Positions 9,495 through 19,892 of a stretch of DNA of 64,000 nucleotides are shown piece after piece. The notes beneath the pieces were generated by a model. The model saw nothing but the letters and a program-made list of their open reading frames with translations, ran no database searches and was not told the origin of the DNA. The DNA is from a gamma proteobacterium HTCC2207 (GTDB lineage: Bacteria > Pseudomonadota > Gammaproteobacteria > Pseudomonadales > Porticoccaceae). The stretch covers positions 41,692-105,691 of the forward strand of contig CAJJAO010000012.1 in assembly GCA_905182265.1 (NCBI GenBank). The letters run 5' to 3'. The position numbers and the translations under genes are program-made. Numbering within the stretch: the first letter of the stretch is position 1; every line of letters begins with the position of its first letter.

Positions 9495-9555
9495 CGCCAT
9501 CAATTAAAGTGCAAGGCACTATAGGGCTGCAGCGCTCTAGCGTTTATTCTCCATT

Positions 9556-9587
9556 AAAACGGCTGCTCCTATGAGTGGCCGTTTTTA
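9556..9587 (+). terminator. Rho-independent terminator
   Basis: aaaacggc ... gccgttttt stem with T run. Confidence 0.75.
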
Positions 9588-9685
9588 CGTATAGCATGCA
9601 CCAAAATTTGCGCAATATAGGCAAATAATTTGCACCCAAAAGGGTTCTCCCTCATCATTGCGCCTCAACTGACTTCTGGTGTGTT

Positions 9686-10357
9686 ATGACTGACTTTTTG
9701 ATTGCTCCATCCATCCTTGCTGCCAACTTTGCTCGACTGGGAGAAGAGGTCGACAACGTACTAGAGTCTGGCGCCGATATCGTCCATTTTGATGTTATGG
9801 ACAACCACTATGCGCCCAACCTGACCATTGGTCCCATGGTGTGTAAATCCCTCAGAGATCACGGAGTAACGGCGCCTATCGACGTGCACCTCATGGTGCA
9901 GCCAGTAGACGACCTCATTCGCATGTTTGCCGATGCGGGTGCTACCTACATTACTTTTCACCCAGAGGCCTCTAATCACGTTGACCGCTCTCTGCAGCTA
10001 GTTCGCGACCTAGGTTGCAAGGCCGGGTTAGTGTTGAACCCAAGTGTGGGTCTAGATGCCACCCGCTGGGTCATGGACAAAATGGATATGCTATTACTTA
10101 TGTCTGTAAACCCAGGTTTTGGCGGCCAGAGTTTTATCCCTGCAACATTAGATAAATTGAAAGAGGCACGCCAACTAATTGATGCCAGTGGATACGATAT
10201 TCGCTTGGAAGTAGATGGCGGTGTTGGTGTCAATAATATTGCTGAAATAGCTGCGGCAGGTGCGGACACTTTTGTCGCTGGCTCTGCTATTTTCGGGCAG
10301 CCAGACTATTCAGCAGTGATCGCTAAAATGCGTGAACAATTAGCCACGGCAGGCTAA
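9686..10357 (+). CDS. rpe: Ribulose-phosphate 3-epimerase
   Basis: [17 protein letters not shown]...[20 protein letters not shown]...[14 protein letters not shown]...LEVDGGV. Confidence 0.97.
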   Translation: MTDFLIAPSILAANFARLGEEVDNVLESGADIVHFDVMDNHYAPNLTIGPMVCKSLRDHGVTAPIDVHLMVQPVDDLIRMFADAGATYITFHPEASNHVDRSLQLVRDLGCKAGLVLNPSVGLDATRWVMDKMDMLLLMSVNPGFGGQSFIPATLDKLKEARQLIDASGYDIRLEVDGGVGVNNIAEIAAAGADTFVAGSAIFGQPDYSAVIAKMREQLATAG

Positions 10358-10362
10358 TTTAC

Positions 10363-10397
10363 TGAAGGCGCTTATTTGATTACAATAAGCGCCTTCA
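10363..10397. other. Perfect 12-bp inverted repeat (hairpin) between rpe and the trp leader
   Basis: tgaaggcgctta - 11 nt - taagcgccttca; no T run on the plus strand. Confidence 0.85.
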
Positions 10398-10413
10398 TCC
10401 AGGGAGATGGGCT

Positions 10414-10476
10414 TTGAAAAACCGAAGTTTGGTACAGATTGATAACAGTCAGCATTGTTGGCGTTGGCGCAACTAA
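10414..10476 (+). promoter_or_regulatory. trpL: Putative trp leader peptide MKNRSLVQIDNSQHCWRWRN
   Basis: GGAG Shine-Dalgarno 7 nt before TTG; codons TGT TGG CGT TGG CGC AAC TAA; directly upstream of trpE. Confidence 0.6.
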
Positions 10477-10531
10477 TGTCGCCTCGGTGCTTCGTGCACC
10501 TGTATAAAATCAAACTGTCCAAGGAACTCTC

Positions 10532-12022
10532 ATGACCCCTGAAAAATTTGCCCAGCTGGCAAGCCAGAACTTTAACCGTATTCCGGTTACCCGCGAAGTA
10601 TTGGCCGATCTTGAAACCCCACTCAGCGTATACCTTAAGCTCGCACTAGGTGCTAACTCCTATCTCTTTGAGTCAGTGCAGGGCGGCGAGAAATGGGGCC
10701 GTTACTCATTGATTGGCCTGCAGACTTCCACTGTATTAAAAGTGTTCGGCAATCGCCTTGAAATAATTCGCGACGGCAAGCCAATGGTCAACCGCACTAC
10801 TAGTGACCCCCTGGCAGAGGTAGAGCGCTTTCGTCAGTTATTTAGCATGCCTAACCTACCAGAACTGCCCAGATTTACTGGTGGTTTAGTGGGTTACTTT
10901 GGCTACGACACCGTACGCTTTGTCGAACCTCGGCTGGCCAAAAGCACACCGCCAGATGAGTTAGACGCACCGGATATTTTATTACTTGCCTCAGATGAAG
11001 TGGCTATCTTTGATAATTTGTCTGGCACTATCATGCTCGTGGTTCATGTCGATGCCGCTGAGGCCAAGGCATTAGAAAAGGCGGAGGCCCGTCTTGATGA
11101 GTTGGAAGCTCTTTTAGCCAAGCCGACGCCAGTGTTACCACCCATGAATCTGAAGGCCGATGGTCTTAGCGAAGAGGCCTTTGTGTCAAGCTTTGGCAAG
11201 CAGGACTACATGGCCGCTGTCGATAAGATTAAAGACTATGTGCTCGCCGGTGATGTTATGCAGGTGGTGCCCTCCCAGCGGTTGTCTGCGCCATTTACTG
11301 CCGAACCAATTAATCTATACCGTGCCTTGCGTCGCTTAAACCCATCACCCTATATGTATTTTCTGGATCTGGACGGCATTCATATTGTCGGTTCTTCTCC
11401 AGAAGTTTTAGCGCGATTAGAGGACGGCCAAGTCACAGTGCGGCCCATTGCCGGAACTCGTCGTCGGGGTCAAACTGAGGAAGAGGACCAAGCTCTCGAG
11501 AGAGAAATGCTCGCAGACCCAAAAGAGATCGCAGAGCACCTCATGCTGATTGATCTAGGGCGCAACGATGTGGGACGTATCAGCCAGACCGGCACTGTAG
11601 AGGTGACCGAGAAAATGGTCGTTGAGCGCTATTCCCATGTTATGCACATCACCTCCAATGTTGTAGGTACGGTCAATGAAGGCATGGGGGCATTGGAAGT
11701 CTTAAAGGCAACCTTGCCCGCTGGGACCCTAAGCGGCGCACCAAAAATTCGCGCTATGGAAATTATTGATGAACTAGAACCCGTTAAGCGGGGTATCTAT
11801 GGTGGGGCAGTCGGTTATATAGGTTGGAGCGGCAATATGGATACCGCCATTGCTATTCGCACGGCTGTTATTAAAGACGGCCAGTTACATGTTCAGGCGG
11901 GTGCCGGCATCGTAGCGGACTCTGTTCCCGAATCAGAATGGGAAGAGACCATGAATAAAGCCCGCGCTATTATGCGCGCGGCCGCAATGGTATGTAATAC
12001 ATCTGGGGAAGAGTCTCAATGA
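10532..12022 (+). CDS. trpE: Anthranilate synthase component I
   Basis: [19 protein letters not shown]...[48 protein letters not shown]...[20 protein letters not shown]. Confidence 0.98.
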   Translation: MTPEKFAQLASQNFNRIPVTREVLADLETPLSVYLKLALGANSYLFESVQGGEKWGRYSLIGLQTSTVLKVFGNRLEIIRDGKPMVNRTTSDPLAEVERFRQLFSMPNLPELPRFTGGLVGYFGYDTVRFVEPRLAKSTPPDELDAPDILLLASDEVAIFDNLSGTIMLVVHVDAAEAKALEKAEARLDELEALLAKPTPVLPPMNLKADGLSEEAFVSSFGKQDYMAAVDKIKDYVLAGDVMQVVPSQRLSAPFTAEPINLYRALRRLNPSPYMYFLDLDGIHIVGSSPEVLARLEDGQVTVRPIAGTRRRGQTEEEDQALEREMLADPKEIAEHLMLIDLGRNDVGRISQTGTVEVTEKMVVERYSHVMHITSNVVGTVNEGMGALEVLKATLPAGTLSGAPKIRAMEIIDELEPVKRGIYGGAVGYIGWSGNMDTAIAIRTAVIKDGQLHVQAGAGIVADSVPESEWEETMNKARAIMRAAAMVCNTSGEESQ

Positions 12023-12597
12023 TACTAATGATTGATAACTACGATTCGTTCACCTACAACGTGGTGCAGTATTTAGCCGAGCTAAAAGCTGATGTTAAGG
12101 TTTACAGAAACGATGAAATTACCATTGCTGAGATCGAGAAACTAGCACCCGAAAAGATCGTCATTTCTCCAGGCCCTTGCACGCCCAATGAAGCTGGCGT
12201 GAGTGTGGAATGTATCAATGCCTTCGGCGGTAAGATCCCGATCTTAGGCATCTGCTTAGGGCACCAGAGTATTGGACAAGCTTTTGGTAGCAAAATTATT
12301 CGCGCCAAACAGGTTATGCACGGCAAAACCTCGATGATCCACCACGATAATACTGGGGTTTTCAAAGACCTAAGTAACCCCTTTGAAGCGACCCGCTATC
12401 ATTCCCTAGTGATCGAACAGTCCTCAATGCCCGACTGCCTGGAGGTAAATGCCTGGACTGAGAATGACGATGGTTCCCTCGATGAAATTATGGGCGTGCG
12501 CCACAAACTGCTGGCGATAGAGGGTGTTCAGTTTCATCCAGAATCAATTCTTACCCAGCATGGCCATGATCTCTTAAATAACTTTTTGGAGAGCTAG
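12019..12597 (+). CDS. trpG: Anthranilate synthase component II (glutamine amidotransferase)
   Basis: [19 protein letters not shown]...[12 protein letters not shown]...[14 protein letters not shown]...[14 protein letters not shown] overlap with trpE. Confidence 0.97.
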   Translation: MILMIDNYDSFTYNVVQYLAELKADVKVYRNDEITIAEIEKLAPEKIVISPGPCTPNEAGVSVECINAFGGKIPILGICLGHQSIGQAFGSKIIRAKQVMHGKTSMIHHDNTGVFKDLSNPFEATRYHSLVIEQSSMPDCLEVNAWTENDDGSLDEIMGVRHKLLAIEGVQFHPESILTQHGHDLLNNFLES

Positions 12598-12598
12598 C

Positions 12599-13636
12599 GT
12601 GGATATTCGAGCCGCATTAGATAAGGTCGTCAATAGCCAAAATCTCAGCTCTCCTGAGATGCGTGATGTCATGCGCCAGATAATGACCGGCAATGCTAGC
12701 GATGCGCAAATTGGTGGCTTTCTAGTTGCCCTGCGTATCAAAGGTGAGACCATCGACGAAATAGCTGGCGCTGTTGAAGTGATGCGTGAGTTGGCGACAG
12801 GAGTCAAAGTATCTGGCGACTATCTAGTAGATATCGTTGGTACAGGCGGAGACGAATCAAATCTCTTTAATGTCTCAACAGCAGCAAGCTTTGTGGTTGC
12901 CGCCGCAGGCGGGCGAGTCGCCAAACATGGTAATCGTTCGGTCAGTAGTAATAGCGGTGCAGCAGACTTATTAGAAGCCGCCGGCGTTAATTTAAATCTC
13001 AGCCCAGCTCAGGTGACACTCTGTGTTGAAGAACTCGGCGTAGGCTTTATGTTCGCACCATCCCATCATAGTGCTATGAAACATGCCATTGGCCCCCGTA
13101 AAGAATTGGGGCTGCGCACTATTTTTAATATTCTTGGGCCCATGACTAACCCCGCTGGCGTGGGTCGCCAGTTAATTGGCGTGTACAAAAAAGATCTCTG
13201 CAAGCCTATGGCCGAAGTCCTGGGTCGTTTGGGCGCCGAGCATATTATGGTGGTGCACTCCGCCGACGGTCTTGACGAAATTAGCATTGCAGCAGAAACC
13301 CATGTCGCAGAATATCGTGATGGCAAAGTTCGTGAATATACTATTTGTCCAGAAGACTATCTGTCCCAGCGTCAAAGCTTAGAGGGTTTAGCTGTTGAAA
13401 ATGCAGCCGAGTCATTGGCTCTAATTACTAAAGCGCTCAATAAAAAAGCGACGGGTAATGCAGCCAAAGCCGCCGACCTTATTGCCATCAATGCAGGGGC
13501 CGCTCTCTATGTGGCTGGTTGCGCTGAAGACATAGCCCAGGGTGTCCAAATGGCCTTAGACGCCATTGGCGCTGGCTTAGCAAAAGCAAAAATTAATGAT
13601 CTAGCGACCTTTACTCAGGTTCAGCAGGACGCCTAA
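12599..13636 (+). CDS. trpD: Anthranilate phosphoribosyltransferase (GTG start)
   Basis: [53 protein letters not shown]. Confidence 0.97.
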   Translation: MDIRAALDKVVNSQNLSSPEMRDVMRQIMTGNASDAQIGGFLVALRIKGETIDEIAGAVEVMRELATGVKVSGDYLVDIVGTGGDESNLFNVSTAASFVVAAAGGRVAKHGNRSVSSNSGAADLLEAAGVNLNLSPAQVTLCVEELGVGFMFAPSHHSAMKHAIGPRKELGLRTIFNILGPMTNPAGVGRQLIGVYKKDLCKPMAEVLGRLGAEHIMVVHSADGLDEISIAAETHVAEYRDGKVREYTICPEDYLSQRQSLEGLAVENAAESLALITKALNKKATGNAAKAADLIAINAGAALYVAGCAEDIAQGVQMALDAIGAGLAKAKINDLATFTQVQQDA

Positions 13637-13659
13637 AAACCCATTCAAGAGAATCATGT

Positions 13660-14460
13660 ATGAGCTCAGATACACCAACAATATTAAAAAAAATTCTTGC
13701 CCGTAAGCAGCAAGAGATTGCTGAGCGCAGCGCTATTGTTTCTTCTGAACAGCTTTTAGAGCAGGCAAAGTTAGCCTCGCCACCTCGCGGTTTCGCCGCT
13801 GCAATGGCAGCCAAAATTGCAGCAGGGGAATCGGCTGTTATCGCCGAAATCAAAAAAGCTTCTCCCAGTAAAGGCGTTATAAGGGAAGACTTTGACCCTG
13901 CTGCCATTGCAGCAAGTTACGCGAAGGGCGGTGCGGCCTGTCTGTCGGTATTAACCGATGTGGATTTTTTCCAGGGCGCAGATGAATATTTGAAAATGGC
14001 CCGGGCTGCCTGTGATCTGCCCGTTATACGCAAAGATTTTATTATCGATGAATATCAAATTTATGAAGCCCGAGCCATGGCTGCCGACTGCATTTTGCTC
14101 ATCGTATCTGCCCTAACAGAAGAGCAGCTTGGCCACCTGCATCAGGTAGCACTATCACTGGGAATGGATGTTTTGATCGAAGTTCATGACGCCGCTGAGC
14201 TTGAGGTAGCACTTAAGTTCGACAATCCGATGGTAGGTATCAATAACCGCAATCTACATAGCTTCGACGTTAGTTTAGAAAATACTTACCAGCTATTAGA
14301 TCAGATCCCTGACGGGAAAATTGTGATTACAGAGAGCGGTATTAATAGTCGCGAAGATGTTGCCGCCATGGCAGCAAAGAACGTTCATGCGTTTTTAGTA
14401 GGCGAAGCCTTTATGCGCAGCCCTGAGCCCGGTGAGCGGCTTAGTGAGATGTTTAGTTAA
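13660..14460 (+). CDS. trpC: Indole-3-glycerol phosphate synthase
   Basis: [47 protein letters not shown]...[16 protein letters not shown]...[10 protein letters not shown]. Confidence 0.97.
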   Translation: MSSDTPTILKKILARKQQEIAERSAIVSSEQLLEQAKLASPPRGFAAAMAAKIAAGESAVIAEIKKASPSKGVIREDFDPAAIAASYAKGGAACLSVLTDVDFFQGADEYLKMARAACDLPVIRKDFIIDEYQIYEARAMAADCILLIVSALTEEQLGHLHQVALSLGMDVLIEVHDAAELEVALKFDNPMVGINNRNLHSFDVSLENTYQLLDQIPDGKIVITESGINSREDVAAMAAKNVHAFLVGEAFMRSPEPGERLSEMFS

Positions 14461-14519
14461 TAGATAGGTCTATTTATACCCAACGAAAGTGGTTCGCTTT
14501 TTTAAAACACCCGAAAAAA

Positions 14520-15149
14520 TTACCCGATCTCTCTAGATGCCATAGTTCCGGCAGCGAAAAACATAGTACTGGCTGCACCTCTGTACATTATTTTTTGAGC
14601 CTTTTGAGTTGATAAAGTCTGCCGAACTATAGCTGCGCTTATTATGAAAATGGACCCTACGGTCAAAAGTATCAAAATAGTAGCGGGGACAAGAACGCTA
14701 ACTAAGCTTTGTATACTGACGGTTTGCAAGTCTATAACTACGGGTAGTAAAGCGAGATAAAAAGTAATTGTTTTTGGATTGCCCATCGTTATTGAGAGGC
14801 CAGATAAGCAGGCCGAAACCATGTTTCTGTTTTGAGATTCTTGATGTAACTGAATTTTTTTGAAATCTGCATTCCAAAAAAACCAGCCAAGATAGCAGAG
14901 GTAAATTAGTGCGCTCCACTTAATTATCATAAAAGCGAGATTGAAATTTTCGGCAATCGCTGTGAGCCCAAAGACAGCAAAGTTGAGATAAATTAAGTCG
15001 CCTAAAATGATACCGACAAGCAAAGCAAAACCGGAATGGCTGCCAGAGCTAACAGTGCGGGCGACCAGTGCTGTCATGCCAGGACCTGGGATTGCTGCAG
15101 CAATGCCAAGGGCAGCTACCTATGCCAAAAGTTGGCTGTAATCCATCAT
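14520..15149 (-). pseudogene. LysE/RhtB family transporter interrupted by in-frame TAG at codon ~10
   Basis: Minus strand: ATG ATG GAT TAC AGC CAA CTT TTG GCA TAG GTA GCT GCC CTT GGC ATT GCT GCA GCA ATC CCA GGT CCT GGC ATG..., i.e. MMDYSQLLA*VAALGIAAAIPGPGMTALVARTV; same frame as ORF 14520..15077. The PGPG motif lies between the stop and the only downstream ATG. Confidence 0.8.
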
Positions 15150-15163
15150 GTCTCCGGTCTCTG

Positions 15164-15340
15164 TTAACTGGTTTGTGCTCGCCAAGGGCGCTGTTGCAAA
15201 TCTCCACCACAACTCGGGCAGACCCCTTTAAAATCCTTTTCGTTACAGTGAAAGCACCATGTGCACTCAAACGAACATATAAGCGCCTGATTGGAATCAG
15301 GCGCTAAGCTGGCATTACAGCGTTCACAATTTGCTTTCAT
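15164..15340 (-). CDS. DUF1272 zinc-ribbon-like small protein
   Basis: MKANCERCNASLAPDSNQALICSFECTWCFHCNEKDFKGVCPSCGGDLQQRPWR; cysteine-rich DUF1272 pattern. Confidence 0.85.
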   Translation of the reverse strand: MKANCERCNASLAPDSNQALICSFECTWCFHCNEKDFKGVCPSCGGDLQQRPWRAQTS

Positions 15341-15371
15341 CGATAACATATATGAAACCCTTTATTTGGGT

Positions 15372-16007
15372 TTAGCGTGTTCCAAAAACCACCATGGTCT
15401 TGCCAGCCACAGACACTAATTCTCGCTCTTTAAGATCTTTTAATACTCGACCGACCATCTCTCTAGAGCAGCCCACAATGCGGCCAATCTCTTGGCGGGT
15501 AATCTTTATTTGCATGCCATCTGGGTGGGTCATTGCGTCTGGTTCTTTACACAGATCCAGCAATGTCCGAGCAACACGGCCGGTGACATCAAGGAAAGCT
15601 AAGTCACTGACTTTGCGGGTGGTGTCTCTTAGACGTTGGGCAATCTGTTTACTGATGGCAAATAGGAATGCTGGGTACTTGTGGCTGAGCTCAACAAATT
15701 TAGCATAGCTAATTTCGCCCACTTCGCACTCGGTCTTGGTACGAATCCAGGCACTGCGATGTTCCTGGTCAAAAAGGCCCATCTCACCCACAAAGTCTCC
15801 GGGGTTCAGGTAGGCCAGAATCATTTCTTTGCCGTTGTTATCGTCTTCGATAACAACCGTAACTGATCCTTTGATAATGTAATAGAGGGTATCACCCTGA
15901 TCTCCGGCATAAATAATCGTACTTTTTGCCGGGTATCGACGACGATGACAATGGGACAAGAATTCTTCAACATTGTCTATATGGGGGGTAAGAGGTGCAG
16001 GCGCCAA
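15372..16007 (-). CDS. crp: cAMP receptor protein (Crp/Vfr)
   Basis: [41 protein letters not shown]...[21 protein letters not shown]...[32 protein letters not shown]. Confidence 0.95.
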   Translation of the reverse strand: MAPAPLTPHIDNVEEFLSHCHRRRYPAKSTIIYAGDQGDTLYYIIKGSVTVVIEDDNNGKEMILAYLNPGDFVGEMGLFDQEHRSAWIRTKTECEVGEISYAKFVELSHKYPAFLFAISKQIAQRLRDTTRKVSDLAFLDVTGRVARTLLDLCKEPDAMTHPDGMQIKITRQEIGRIVGCSREMVGRVLKDLKERELVSVAGKTMVVFGTR

Positions 16008-16202
16008 GGTGTATCTCCTTATATGATTTTTCTAAGCCGCGGTTGTTTACCACTACATATAACAGTTATTTGCGACCCCTGTGGTTAATAATAGTCAAAA
16101 TTCTTTGTCTGCGCGGAAAATTTAGAACCACGTATATGCTAATCTTCACGCCTATAATGCCTCTGGGAATGGGGTGTTGGCAAACATACGATGAGGTCGA
16201 TT

Positions 16203-16622
16203 ATGCAGGCAACGGTAAAGTGGGTAGATGGAGTCATGTTTTTGGGCGAATCGGGCTCTGGCCATGCAGTGATTATGGACGGAGCACCAGACCAGGGCGG
16301 CCGAAATATGGGTGCCAGACCTATGGAGATGATTTTGATCGGCCTAGGTGGCTGCGCCTCATTTGATGTGATGACCATGTTACAAAAGGGACGCCAGGCA
16401 GTGTCCGACTGTAGCGTTGAGCTCACAGCCGAGCGTGTAGACGCTGTTCCAGCAGTGTTTAGTAAGATTCATCTGAATTTTTTGGTTACTGGCACTGATT
16501 TAAAGGACTCTCAGGTAAAGCGGGCGGTGGAGCTCTCTGCAGAAAAGTATTGCTCTGCCTCGATTATGCTTGAGGCCGCAGGCGTTGAAATCACCCACAG
16601 CTATAGCGTTGAAAGTACCTAA
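16203..16622 (+). CDS. OsmC family protein
   Basis: MQATVKWVDGVMFLGESGSGHAVIMDGAPDQGG...ARPMEMILIGLGGCASFDVMTML...VELSAEKYCSASIML; divergent from crp. Confidence 0.9.
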   Translation: MQATVKWVDGVMFLGESGSGHAVIMDGAPDQGGRNMGARPMEMILIGLGGCASFDVMTMLQKGRQAVSDCSVELTAERVDAVPAVFSKIHLNFLVTGTDLKDSQVKRAVELSAEKYCSASIMLEAAGVEITHSYSVEST

Positions 16623-16742
16623 TGACGCCAAATCCCCATAAATTAGTAGGCTCCGTCTCGACGGTGTTATCAACGCTGCTCGTTAACCTAGCTCTTTCGC
16701 CAGCTCTATAGCTTCCTTCTTGAGCCCCTCCCTTAAAAAAAA

Positions 16743-16773
16743 GCCAAAAAAAAAGGAGCCCATGCGGGCTCCT
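16743..16773 (-). terminator. Strong rho-independent terminator on the minus strand
   Basis: Stem aggagccc(atgc)gggctcct; minus strand continues into TTTTTTTTTGGCTTTTTTTT. Confidence 0.85.
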
Positions 16774-16902
16774 AAAAAGTTCTTTGGATGAATAACAAAG
16801 AGGGGTTAGGGGTAAAACAGTTAAGAAATCGTGATACACGCTTTCTAGGAACTTGGTGTTAACTAACTAAGCGAGCATCTTAGGAATCTGGCGGATATAA
16901 TT

Positions 16903-16942
16903 CAAATGCATTATTTGCATTAGCTCTATGCGTTTTGGTAAT
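16903..16942. repeat. Copy 1 of a 40-bp direct repeat containing an LTTR-type dyad
   Basis: caaatgcattatttgcattagctctatgcgttttggtaat; 37/40 identical to 17291-17330. Confidence 0.95.
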
Positions 16943-16983
16943 ACCGCGAAGAGGTAAAGAAGTCAGTTCGTATAAATAACAGG

Positions 16984-17014
16984 CAAAAAAATAGGGACCT
17001 TTGCAGGTCCCTAT
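16984..17014 (-). terminator. Second rho-independent terminator on the minus strand
   Basis: Perfect 10-bp stem atagggacct(ttgc)aggtccctat; minus strand continues TTTTTTT. Confidence 0.85.
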
Positions 17015-17107
17015 AAAAAATCCTTTAGCGAGGATTAAGAGGGGTAAATCTTTAAAACAACAAATTTGGTATGTCTGTAAAAAAAGTTCTGTACTGCTGC
17101 TTGAACT

Positions 17108-17218
17108 TTACTTCTCAGAAGCCTCTAGTGCTGGTGCTTCCAACTTAACGAAACTATCTTTCGCAATTGCAGCACCCGCTAGGCCGGTAAAACCGATCAT
17201 TATATATACGAGTGTCAT
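17108..17218 (-). CDS. Small predicted membrane peptide (36 aa)
   Basis: MTLVYIMIGFTGLAGAAIAKDSFVKLEAPALEASEK; AAGGA Shine-Dalgarno about 8 nt upstream; terminator downstream. Absent from the ORF track because of its length. Confidence 0.6.
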   Translation of the reverse strand: MTLVYIMIGFTGLAGAAIAKDSFVKLEAPALEASEK

Positions 17219-17290
17219 GGGTGATTCCTTTAGTTAATTAGAGCGTCGTTGCTCCATGGGTGACAATATAGGGAGTTGCATGCCATAATC

Positions 17291-17330
17291 CAAATGCATT
17301 GTTTGCATTAACTATATGCGTTTTGGTAAT
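17291..17330. repeat. Copy 2 of the 40-bp direct repeat, between the small ORF and the LysR-type gene
   Basis: caaatgcattgtttgcattaactatatgcgttttggtaat; contains TGCATTGTTTGCA, a T-N11-A dyad. Confidence 0.95.
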
Positions 17331-17348
17331 GACCTGGATAATTCCAAT

Positions 17349-18335
17349 ATGAACCTGCAAAAACTCTCTCGTTTAGACCTGAATCTGCTAGTTTCGCTGC
17401 AAGCATTGCTTGAAGAAAAAAGCGTTACTCGGGCAGCTGAGCGATTATTTATCACTCAGCCAGCTATGAGCCGCGTACTCCAGCGACTCCGGCATCAATT
17501 GGATGACCCATTATTTACCCGCACCGGCAATGAATTAGTACCAACACCCAAAGCTCGAAATCTACAGGCACGCCTGCCCAGATTACTCGATGGTATTTTG
17601 GAGATGGTCAGCGAGGGAGAATTTGACCCAGCGACCTATGTTGGTGAAATTACCATTGCGGTACCTGAATTTGTTGCCATTTCACTTATTTCTGAGCTCA
17701 CCAAAGTGGTTGTCGAGCAGGCGCCAGGGGTGGTTCTGTCAATATCTAGTGAAACTGACTCTGTAGAGGGTGAGTTAGCCGAGGGTAATCTGGATTTCGC
17801 TATCGATATTGAGAAAACCATTACAGAGGATATTAGTGCCAGAAGCTTGGCCATTTTTACACCTTCAATTTGGATGAGAGAGGGCCACCCCCTTGCCAAT
17901 AAGGACAGAGTGACCTTGGATGAGATTCTAGAATACCCCTTTGTGCAGTATTACTTACTGATCTATAAGCGCGTAAGTGCCCGCACAGATGCGCGATTTG
18001 ATCGGGTACTCAGAGATATGGGGCGTAAGCGGCAAAAAGCACTGGTAACCAACCAGCTGATGACTGCCATGGAAACAGTTTGTGACACCGACTGCCTAAT
18101 GGTGGCCGCGAAATATGGCCTGACCATGGAGCGGGAAATGTATCGTATTGTGCGCAAGCGATACCCCGCTGAATTGCCCCACGAAGGTACTATCTCTCTT
18201 GTACTCTTGCAGCACAAACGCACCTCAGGGTCCGGTATACATCGCTGGTTATCAGACAAGATCGTTGGTTTGATTCAGAGCCGAGAAAAGGATATTACGG
18301 CGGACAGTACCAGCTTAGGTGAAGGCGCTAGATAA
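17349..18335 (+). CDS. LysR-family transcriptional regulator
   Basis: LSRLDLNLLVSLQALLEEKSVTRAAERLFITQPAMSRVLQRLRHQLDDPLFTRTGNELVPTPKA. Confidence 0.93.
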   Translation: MNLQKLSRLDLNLLVSLQALLEEKSVTRAAERLFITQPAMSRVLQRLRHQLDDPLFTRTGNELVPTPKARNLQARLPRLLDGILEMVSEGEFDPATYVGEITIAVPEFVAISLISELTKVVVEQAPGVVLSISSETDSVEGELAEGNLDFAIDIEKTITEDISARSLAIFTPSIWMREGHPLANKDRVTLDEILEYPFVQYYLLIYKRVSARTDARFDRVLRDMGRKRQKALVTNQLMTAMETVCDTDCLMVAAKYGLTMEREMYRIVRKRYPAELPHEGTISLVLLQHKRTSGSGIHRWLSDKIVGLIQSREKDITADSTSLGEGAR

Positions 18336-18400
18336 AGCGGCTAGTTAAAGGGAATAGCCAAAGGGGATAGTTAGAGGGCGCTAGATAAAAGGCCTAGCTA
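18326..18400. repeat. Degenerate ~13-bp tandem array (GCTAGnTAAAGGG-like)
   Basis: gctagataaagcg gctagttaaaggg aatagccaaaggg gatagttagagggc gctagataaaaggc ctagctaaagac; between convergent LTTR and coq7. Confidence 0.8.
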
Positions 18401-19042
18401 AAGACGGTAGCTACTGCCGGTCATTGCGGCAGAAACCAAGGTCATTAGTTTTTTTGCTGGCGCTGGAAATCGGTGGCCGCCCGCATCGAGTGCAGTCTGT
18501 GCGTGCCGCGCCTCGTCATCTAACATCTGCTCAACAATAGCTCGGCTCTTGCTGTCGTTGGCAGGAAGCTCTTCTAGGTGTTTCTCTAGATGAGTACAAA
18601 CCTGCTCTTCGGTTGCGGCAACAAAACCCAAACTGAGTTTGTCACTGATTAACCCGGCGCCCGCTCCAATGCCAAAAGACATGGCGTACCACAGAGGGTT
18701 CAGGGCACTGGTGTTACCGCCAAGTTCCTGAATACGCTCCTCACACCAAGCCAAGTGATCGATTTCTTCTTCAGCGGCATGTTCCATTTGCGCTCCAACT
18801 TCGGGCAATTTAGCAGTCAGTGCTTGGCCTTGATACAGTGCCTGGGCACAGATTTCACCGGCATGATTGACCCGCATAAGACCAATGGCCTGCCTGCGCT
18901 CTTGTTCCGATAACTCAGATTCAGCAACTCCAGCCGCCGGCGAAACTCTCTGGGGTGAGGGAGCATTGCCCAGCACCGTGCGCAACCCTTGATCTAGCTG
19001 AGTCAAAATGTGGTCGAGTCCTGAGAGCTGTCGATTTGCCAT
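18398..19042 (-). CDS. coq7: Demethoxyubiquinone hydroxylase Coq7
   Basis: [30 protein letters not shown]...[17 protein letters not shown]...[23 protein letters not shown]...[17 protein letters not shown]. Confidence 0.95.
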   Translation of the reverse strand: MANRQLSGLDHILTQLDQGLRTVLGNAPSPQRVSPAAGVAESELSEQERRQAIGLMRVNHAGEICAQALYQGQALTAKLPEVGAQMEHAAEEEIDHLAWCEERIQELGGNTSALNPLWYAMSFGIGAGAGLISDKLSLGFVAATEEQVCTHLEKHLEELPANDSKSRAIVEQMLDDEARHAQTALDAGGHRFPAPAKKLMTLVSAAMTGSSYRL

Positions 19043-19047
19043 GGTAA

Positions 19048-19800
19048 TTACTTGTCTATCTGTTGGGTAGTTGGAGTAATTGTAGCTGCTTGGGGAAATA
19101 ACTTCTTGCCGATAAAAATAGGTACGTAAGCGAGGGCAAAAAAGCCCATAGCGAGCACCTCACAGACCAGTATATAAAATGGCCAAGGCCCAAAATAATC
19201 TAACAATGAAGGGTTAATAGGCTTTTCTAGCAGATAAAGGTAGTTAGAATCGAGTAAGAAATTGATTGGGATCAGCACTAGCACGTAGACGTTGAGCCAA
19301 ATAAAGGTACGCCACATACTCTTGGCTTCAGGGATTAAATTAAAGGCGAACAGGTGGTGAGTCACCAAAAGTACCAGCCCACCATGAACAATCCAATATT
19401 TAAAGAACCCGTAAGTCGGAAAGCCATGATAAAGGTCAGGGGTCAGCATTGCCTGAAAAGTGCCACACAACACCAAGAAATAAATGACTTCAAAGCGCTT
19501 GAGGTTAGGTTGCCAAAAGAGCAGCGGTGCTAAAACGGCAAAGAGGTTGCAGATAGACAGCGGCAAATCAACTTTGTAGTTAAAGAGACCGTTAACCTCG
19601 TGAAGCCAAAAAAAGATAACTACGCTAATGGGCAAAAATAAGCTGATAACCCTTGCCAGCCAAAGGTTTGCTCTGTGATTAAGCCTGCGGCCCAAGGTTA
19701 CCACAAGTACCAGCAGTGCAAAAAATACCGCTAGAGTCCACCAGTGAGAAGCGCTAAAAGACACAAAGGGAATGTCTGGGCTAAAAAAGATATTATCCAT
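19048..19800 (-). CDS. TIGR02206/YwaF-like integral membrane protein
   Basis: Multi-[57 protein letters not shown]. Confidence 0.75.
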   Translation of the reverse strand: MDNIFFSPDIPFVSFSASHWWTLAVFFALLVLVVTLGRRLNHRANLWLARVISLFLPISVVIFFWLHEVNGLFNYKVDLPLSICNLFAVLAPLLFWQPNLKRFEVIYFLVLCGTFQAMLTPDLYHGFPTYGFFKYWIVHGGLVLLVTHHLFAFNLIPEAKSMWRTFIWLNVYVLVLIPINFLLDSNYLYLLEKPINPSLLDYFGPWPFYILVCEVLAMGFFALAYVPIFIGKKLFPQAATITPTTQQIDK

Positions 19801-19892
19801 AGGTACTCCTTAGTTTCTAGTCTCTCTGTTTCAATTCTAACGGTTATTTGTTGTTGCAGCCGTCTATGCTAGCGGAGCTTTAGAGCATCACT

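Noticed and set aside
10363-10397. Perfect hairpin as the trp attenuator
   Set aside because: It lies upstream of the leader peptide and has no U tract, so it cannot be a classical attenuator; an rpe 3' structure is more likely.
2474-15149. Reassignment of TAG to a sense codon (two genes have in-frame TAG)
   Set aside because: Many intact genes end at TAG at the expected C-terminus (pilT, pilG, trpG, rpiA), and a third interrupted gene uses TAA. Ordinary nonsense mutation is simpler.
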